The notes below the pieces were generated by a model. The model saw only the letters and a program-made list of their open reading frames with translations, was not told the DNA's origin and did no database searches. A program made the translations under genes and the position numbers. Positions 58,770-64,000 of a stretch of DNA of 64,000 bases are shown here, in pieces (positions within the stretch are counted from its first letter, which is position 1; each line of letters starts with the position of its first letter). Origin of the DNA: Siphonodentalium dalli (lineage: Eukaryota > Mollusca > Scaphopoda > Gadilida > Siphonodentaliidae); contig CP136064.1 of assembly GCA_032622095.1 (NCBI GenBank), forward strand, positions 40,575,912 through 40,639,911, in the 5' to 3' direction.

Positions 58770-60040
58770 TTATCGGCCAAAGCCCAGCCTATTTTTGATC
58801 ATGGTTGGTGCGTCATTGTTTGGACCCGGACCTCATAGACACAGTTCTTACTTGAAGTTACCATACCGAAAGTATACATGCCACATATATTTCGGATCAT
58901 TAGCGTTTTGAGTTTAATTGCGAAAGCATGTGGTTTCTTTGATTCTGCATAAAGTATCTTCACACGTTGTCAGTTGTGTTTATTCTAGACCATTGGTCTC
59001 TTCTACTTTATGGCGCTGCACCATCTGGGAACTTAAAGCTCTGTCTAGGTTTTCCATAGCAGATGAGGCCATGCAGAATGAGGTCCTCCGAGGATGAATT
59101 TGGTGATGCTAGACCACTGTGTGGTACCTTGTGTACCCAGTTTATAAAATAAAACCAGTTGGTCAATAGGAGTCTTGTGTGTTTTAATTCATCAGCATTA
59201 CCCTGGACATAGTTCCATCTGGCTGGTAAGTAATTTTGACTAATCACAAATCCAAGCCCACAAAAAGTGTGTCTGTAATTTGCAGAATGAGGTCCCCAGA
59301 GGGTGAATTTAGTGATGCTATCCCGCATGGTGGGCTAGCATCACCAAACTAACCCTCTGGGAACCTCATTCTGTTTCAGTTGAAGTTGGTGATGTTCACA
59401 TATTAGTCACCTCGATTATGCATTTTATCTTCTGCAAATTAGGGAATATAGAAACTTCCAAGATGGAAAAAGTAACTATAAACTATAAACAATGTTAATT
59501 TGAGACTATCAGGGATGAGAACAGGCACAGATGAAATCAGCTGGAATCCAAGCGCAGCGAGGTGTTGGACATCGTACCGTATGGCGTGAACCACAGGCTG
59601 GGGGTCTGGGGGCCGCTTAGGCCCCCCGAAGCTCTAGGGGAAAGGGGGTCATTTCCTGCAATCGGAGGCCTCTCCTAAGAGGAAAATCTGATAATCTGAT
59701 AAATCTGAGTGCAATTTTTAGTGGATAATCTTTTTTTTTACAAGTCTCAAGAAATTTCTCACATGCAGAGAATGGATCCAGCATGGGGACATATGTATCT
59801 ACATGTATATGCAGTATGCTATTAAATACAAAACATTTTTGTCAAGATGATTCTTAATGTCCCTGTACTAGACTATTAGTGTAAATCTGAAAATATTTTG
59901 AAATAAATGAATAGATAATTCTAATCTACACCTACCAATTTATCGAACAGGATGGTCTATTCAAAATGAATATTCCACATCATAACATATTATATGAGAA
60001 TAATCTCTTTGAATAGACTATCTTCAGATTCATTTTTATA

Positions 60041-61211
60041 CGCCCTTTTTGAAAAAAGGTTGTATTATGTTATCAGTCTGTCCGTCCGTCCGTCCGTTAA
60101 CATTTTTGGTTTCCGATCGTTAACTCCAGTTTGGATTATTTTATCTGAACCAAAGTTGGTATGTGTATTTCCCAGCTAAAGATACAGGCCAAGTTCGAAT
60201 ATGGGTTCCGTCCAATTATTTTTACATGAGTTACGGCCCTTTTTCGACTTAGAATTTGACTGTCTGTTAACATTTTTGGTTTCCGACCGATAACTCCAGT
60301 TTGGATTATTTGATCTGAACCAAAGTTGGTATGTGTATTTCCCAGCTAAAGATACAGGCCAAGTTCGAATATCGGTTCCGTCCAATTATTTTTACATGAG
60401 TTACGGCCCTTTTTCGACTTAGAATTTGACCGTCTGTTAACATTTTTGGTTTCCGACCGATAACTCCAGTTTGGATTATTTGATCTGAACCAAAGTTGGT
60501 ATGTGTATTTCCCAGCTAAAGATACAGGCCAAGTTCGAATATGGGTTCCGTCCAATTATTTCTACATGAGTTACAGCCCTTTTTCGACTTAGAATTTGAC
60601 CGTCTGTTAACATTTTTGGTTTCCGACCGATAACTCCAGTTTGGATTATTTGATCTGAACCAAAGTTGGTATGTGTATTTCCCAGCTAAAGATACAGGCC
60701 AAGTTCGAATATGGGTTCCGTCCAATTATATTTACATGAGTTACGGCCCTTTTTCGACTTAGAATTTGACCGTCTGTTAACATTTTTGGTTTCCGACCGA
60801 TAACTCCAGTTTGGATTATTTGAGCTGAACCAAAGCTGGTATGTGTATTTCCCAGCTAAAGATACAGGCCAAGTTCGAATATGGGTTCCGTCCAATTATT
60901 TTTACATGAGTTATGGCCCTTTTTCGACTTAGAATTTGACTGATTTCATGAAATTTTGGTTTCCGACCAATAACTCCAGATTCAATTATGTTATCTGAAC
61001 CGAAGCTGGTATGTCTGTTTCCGAGCTAAAACTACAGACCAAGTTCGAATATAGGTTCTGTGCAAATATTTTCAGATAAATTACACACATTTTTCAATCT
61101 TAGAATTTGACCGCATTTTGGCATTGAAATTAGGGGTATATCAGATATCCTTTGTAAGCTAAACTTATTATTTTATTTTGCGGTAGTACAATTCAAAATG
61201 GCTAAAGGGCG
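60041..61211. repeat. 170-bp tandem repeat element with TACGCCCTTT ends
   Basis: Bounded by TACGCCCTTT on the left and AAAGGGCGTA on the right. Five nearly identical 170-bp units start at TTAACATTTTTGGTTTCC (60097, 60267, 60437, 60607, 60777), followed by a degenerate sixth. A GTCCGTCCGTCC run precedes them. Because 170 is not a multiple of three, the 69-codon open frames on the - strand recur in changing frames and are not protein repeats. It is nested within the 59511-62146 insertion. Confidence 0.75.
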
Positions 61212-61281
61212 TATTTTGCCACGCCCTAGCGATGCTCTTGTTGTAAATAGAATTAGAAGTTTAATACTTAGCCATTTAAAG

Positions 61282-61688
61282 TTATTTGGATCGTTTTTTC
61301 CGAGCCTTTTCTGCCAAAGCTTCTAAAGCTCGTTTCCTTTTCTTGTTTAGGTTCTTCAGTTGCTGGTCCCTATGTGTTTTTAGATTAGATGCAACATTGA
61401 ATTCCTGATTTTTTTTGTGTCTTTCGCTTTTACAATGATCATTCAATGCTGATATACCACGCTGCCATACTTCACAGTTTGATTCAAACAAGAAACACAA
61501 ACAACGAGTCCCGGTTCCTCCACTTTTCGAAAAAATTCTCCAAGTTTTCTCTCGGTTGTTTGGTGACCAACTAGAGCAAGCGAAACGGTCTTTTCCTACC
61601 ATTCCCAATGGAACTTTTCTTTCTCATTCTTGTCAATCTCACGCACACGGTGATCGTTTTTCGCTTCGATTATTTTCAAAGCCGACAT
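61282..61688 (-). pseudogene. Broken BED-like zinc-finger protein gene (transposon-type)
   Basis: Reading the - strand from ATG at 61688 gives MSALKIIEAKNDHRVREIDK, then a charged helix to FHWEW and a stop. The same frame resumes with GEFFRKVEEPGLVVCVSC, and another frame continues with GISALNDHCKSERHKK and a Lys/Arg-rich tail ending at 61282. The pieces form a CxxC...GxxALxxH...H finger, as found at the N-terminus of transposon-derived BED-like proteins. One in-frame stop and at least one frameshift break it. CCAAT-like motifs lie upstream (61850-61945). It sits inside the 59511-62146 insertion and is probably that element's cargo or a transposase remnant. Confidence 0.55.
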
Positions 61689-62354
61689 TGTCACGATTGT
61701 ATCTGTAGATATTTCAGTACAGGAACAAAATTCTGGTTATAGACGCAAAACAAAGCAAATCTCGCGGGTTATCGGAAAGCAGGTATTTTCCAAGAACTCT
61801 TGTAATTCTCGGTAATGATTGGTTAGTTCCAAGACCTTCTAAGTAGCTCGACCAATGAAATATCGCGACACGTAAATTACTGGGGGAATCCCATGACATC
61901 ATTGTTTTACTCCTTGAAAGATGCCGCAATTTGACCAATCACCGCGCGCGGTACACTTGCCTATGTGTCTCATTTATCAGTCTTTCCGAAATCGTATTCC
62001 GCGCGGTCTTTTAGAGCTAATCCATTCAATTAAACCTCCCCCCCCCCCCCCCCCCCCCCCAAATTATCTCAACGGACTTGTATCGATCTCAAAAATGGGT
62101 TTTTGTCTGTTAAAAAGCGGGAAACCGCGGGAAATTCTCATCCCTGGACTATAGATACTTGCCAGAAGATGAGGCCTAAGCAGAGAATGGATCCAGCATG
62201 GGGACATATGTATCTATGTATTTGGTGATGCTAGCCCATTGTGGGATATCATCAATAAATTCACCCTCTGGGCATACTATTCGCAAGTTTGTGCATGGTA
62301 GTAAGACTGAGACATCCTCCATGCTATAGTCTTTTTTTATCTTCTGTATTTCAG

Positions 62355-62454
62355 GGAGTAGAAAGTAAATCTCCCCAAAAGCGAGGTGGACGACCACAAA
62401 CTGCACCTCTTTCATTCCCGCAGAGAGATTATGCAAATGCAGGCGAGAGAGTCG
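62355..62454 (+). CDS. SPATS2: SPATS2 exon: basic C-terminal tail (last exon in window)
   Basis: Acceptor tctgtatttcag, donor G|GTAAGT, phase 0 in and phase 1 out. It encodes GVESKSPQKRGGRPQTAPLS followed by FPQRDYANAGERV, an Arg/Gly/Pro-rich tail like the R-G-G-containing C-terminus of vertebrate SPATS2. The phase-1 donor means at least one more coding exon lies downstream of 64000, or in 62455-64000 where I could not find it. Confidence 0.82.
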
Positions 62455-64000
62455 GTAAGTAGAGAGACAAATACTTAAGCCCCTATTCCAAACCCCCGCC
62501 TATACTAATTTTATCAACCCCATAAAATAAATGCAAAAACCAAAAGAAAATAATCGCATTTATCATCTCCGATTGTATTAAAACTGCTGATACTGCAGAG
62601 ATTCAGACTTTAATACTGTGAAGGAATATAAAGGGTGTGACAGTTTGGTGCCTTTAAAAATACCTGGTAATTCTTGAATTTGTCATGTTTGTGTACAGTG
62701 CCAGAGATAAAAATTGGTCCATAAATATGTGAAATACTTATTTATGGACTGTATATGCCTCAGAAAGACTTATAGATGTCATAGAAATAAAGAATTCCAG
62801 TTAAAAAAAAAAGGGTCCTTTTTCCCTCCAGTATATTAAATGCAGAAAAATTGCACAGCAAATTGTGCGAAATAAAATAAATTTTCACTGCTGTCTAACA
62901 TATATTTCATAAGTATGTTTCAATAGGGTGTACATTCGATCTACCTTTTCCACATCTTGCAGCACAAAGAGTAATTTTCCTGTTTATCAGGCATACTTGC
63001 ATGGTCCCGAATCCCCACATGTGCAACATTTTTATTTGCATTTTATATGTTGGAAATATTTGCAGTATGTTTATGTCAAAACAAAAAACTTCTCTGTTTC
63101 CGATAACATTTGGATAATTTTCCAGACAGGCAGGCAGGATTTTTTTATTTTTTTTTAAACCTTTCAGCTGTGAGTGATATAATAGTGTAGTCACGGTCCA
63201 ATGGAATATGGTAGATCAATGTGTATTGAATATCAGCCAAGCATTTGATAAAAACATGCTGTCCCTTGAATTCATTCACTCTGCAGTAAGATCTCTACCA
63301 ACGTTGAGCTTAATAACCAACTTTTTTAGCTTTTGGGATTGAGAAAAACGATAAATATTCACATTGACACTCTTAACAGATAACTATAGACTAGCCTTCT
63401 GGAGAAAATTGAAAAAAAAATTGAGGCAGGCAAGAAAATCTCAGCCAGGCAGGGTATTGGAAACAAAGATGTTTTGTTTTTTTTGCCTTATACAAACTTG
63501 CTTTGAACATATCCATTTCCGGATTCAAATGTCTGACTAATACATGACCGTCGTGATAAAATGCATCTGCAAACTTATTATAAAATGTGTCCATGATACT
63601 TTGTTGTGTGAAATAAATCATGGAGTCTATCAACTAACTTTTATGGACAGTTGTTTGGGTAATAACGGCCACAGGCAACTGATATTAAACCCAGAGCTAG
63701 CCAATCTAGTGGAATGGTTTGTTGGCATGTGCACCAGAAATACAAAATTAAATTAAAAACCGCACGTTTGCATGGTTTTCAAAATGGTATGGCCTGAGAA
63801 ATGGGGAATTGACTTTACATGGCCTAAAATGAATATGATAAACCTAAAATAGGTCTCCAATGTAAATAGAATAACGAGAAGACAACAATTGTACTTGTCT
63901 GAAAACAACCTAATCTGTGGCGATTGTAAACATATGCTGTGTATTACACCACTAATAATTCACTTGGGTGACTAAAATAAGTACCTCCATTTACTCAACT
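62455..64000. other. Downstream SPATS2 intron
   Basis: AT-rich; chance frames on both strands, no in-phase exon with good splice sites found. The remaining C-terminal coding sequence probably lies beyond the window. Confidence 0.5.

Larger units (their letters stand above)
57327..59110. mobile_element. Interrupted hAT-like long form with LTR-like insert
   Basis: Left part 57327-57555 (ATTTGCAGAATGAGGTCCCC; later TCTATATCCCCAAATTAG) and right part 59023-59110 (CCATAGCAGATGAGGC) belong to one long-form element. Between them are about 1.4 kb bounded by two 80-bp direct repeats (57641-57722 and 58946-59020, starting CTGCATAAAGTATCTTCACA). The first repeat is followed by TGGTGGCAGCCAAC, possibly a primer site. 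Frames at 57792-58215 look like a decayed coding region but I recognise no domain. Confidence 0.45.
59511..62146. mobile_element. 2.6-kb inserted element, termini CAGGGATGAGAA, 6-bp TSD
   Basis: Begins CAGGGATGAGAAC and ends with the inverted form GAATTCTCATCCCTG apart from a small mismatch. It is flanked on both sides by GACTAT (59505-59510 and 62147-62152). Other copies of the host repeat (for example near 9250 and 9670) carry the uninterrupted sequence gatactatagatact, confirming insertion at that point. It carries the broken zinc-finger gene, a GTCC-rich 170-bp tandem repeat and a poly-C run. The CAGGG start resembles hAT termini, but hAT elements make 8-bp duplications, so the superfamily is unsettled. 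Confidence 0.7.
59253..62280. mobile_element. hAT-like long form split by the 2.6-kb insertion
   Basis: The left half 59253-59510 begins CAAGCCCACAAAAAGTGTGT and has the AGGTCCCCAGAGGGTGAATT hairpin. The right half 62147-62280 resumes with agatactt..AGATGAGGCCTAAGCAG and AAATTCACCCTCTGGG. It is separated only by the element at 59511-62146. Confidence 0.7.
24112..62454 (+). other. SPATS2: SPATS2 gene span, 13 coding exons seen
   Basis: Exon phases chain without conflict across all twelve introns: 0,1,0,1,1,1,2,1,0,0,1,0. They give 1,401 coding bases against about 545 residues for human SPATS2. Introns run from 0.56 to 6.1 kb. Eleven donors are GT; the first is GC. Nearly every intron over 1 kb contains recognisable mobile elements. 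Missing: the initiator exon (the first seen exon needs one base upstream) and the C-terminal exon(s). Confidence 0.9.

Noticed and set aside
60176-60895. Four near-identical 69-codon frames on the - strand
   Set aside because: They recur every 170 bp, not a multiple of three, within a non-coding tandem repeat.

Overview
This is a eukaryotic, AT-rich, repeat-laden window carrying most of one protein-coding gene on the + strand. Short coding exons with GT-AG (and one GC-AG) boundaries lie in long introns. Dispersed GTCC/GGAC-rich repeats bordered by AGCTCAC or TACCCCC ends look like those common in mollusc genomes, so a mollusc, perhaps a bivalve, is my best guess. That is inference; no sequence here proves the clade.

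The gene is a SPATS2 (spermatogenesis-associated serine-rich protein 2) orthologue. Thirteen consecutive coding exons from 24112 to 62454 join in one consistent reading frame of about 467 codons. They encode an N-terminal UBA-like segment, a polybasic stretch, a low-complexity His/Ser-rich linker and the conserved coiled-coil core of the SPATS2/DUF1387 family. The first coding exon (start codon) and the last coding exon(s) were not found and may lie outside the window. No other intact gene is convincing. I also see a decayed LINE reverse-transcriptase tail (32985-33466, - strand) and a broken transposon-type zinc-finger gene (61282-61688, - strand).

Layout: 1-24111 is upstream or 5' intronic DNA made of repeats: inverted AGCTCAC repeats at 4-11 kb, a miniature LTR element carrying 5S rRNA sequence at 13.1-13.7 kb, a 9-bp-TSD inverted-repeat element at 16.2-17.8 kb, and MITEs at 20-24 kb. 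24-62 kb is the SPATS2 body, whose introns hold TTAA-flanked MITEs, 8-bp-TSD hAT-like palindromes, TA-flanked palindromes, a 26/27-bp satellite (39.06-40.31 kb), a 2.2-kb field of CTTAAG palindromes (48.7-50.9 kb), nested 9-bp-TSD elements (52.5-53.7 kb) and a 2.6-kb nested insertion (59.5-62.1 kb).

The best candidates for something undescribed are: (1) a Cassandra-like TRIM at 13122-13656, about 535 bp, with 5S rRNA sequence in both LTRs, a tRNA-Pro-like primer site and a polypurine tract; (2) a 67-bp hairpin module shared by at least four MITE families with different termini, whose apex differs by paired, compensating changes; (3) a MITE insertion in one copy of a 68-bp tandem duplication of a SPATS2 exon end plus splice donor, giving an internal empty-site control; (4) the CTTAAG palindrome field.
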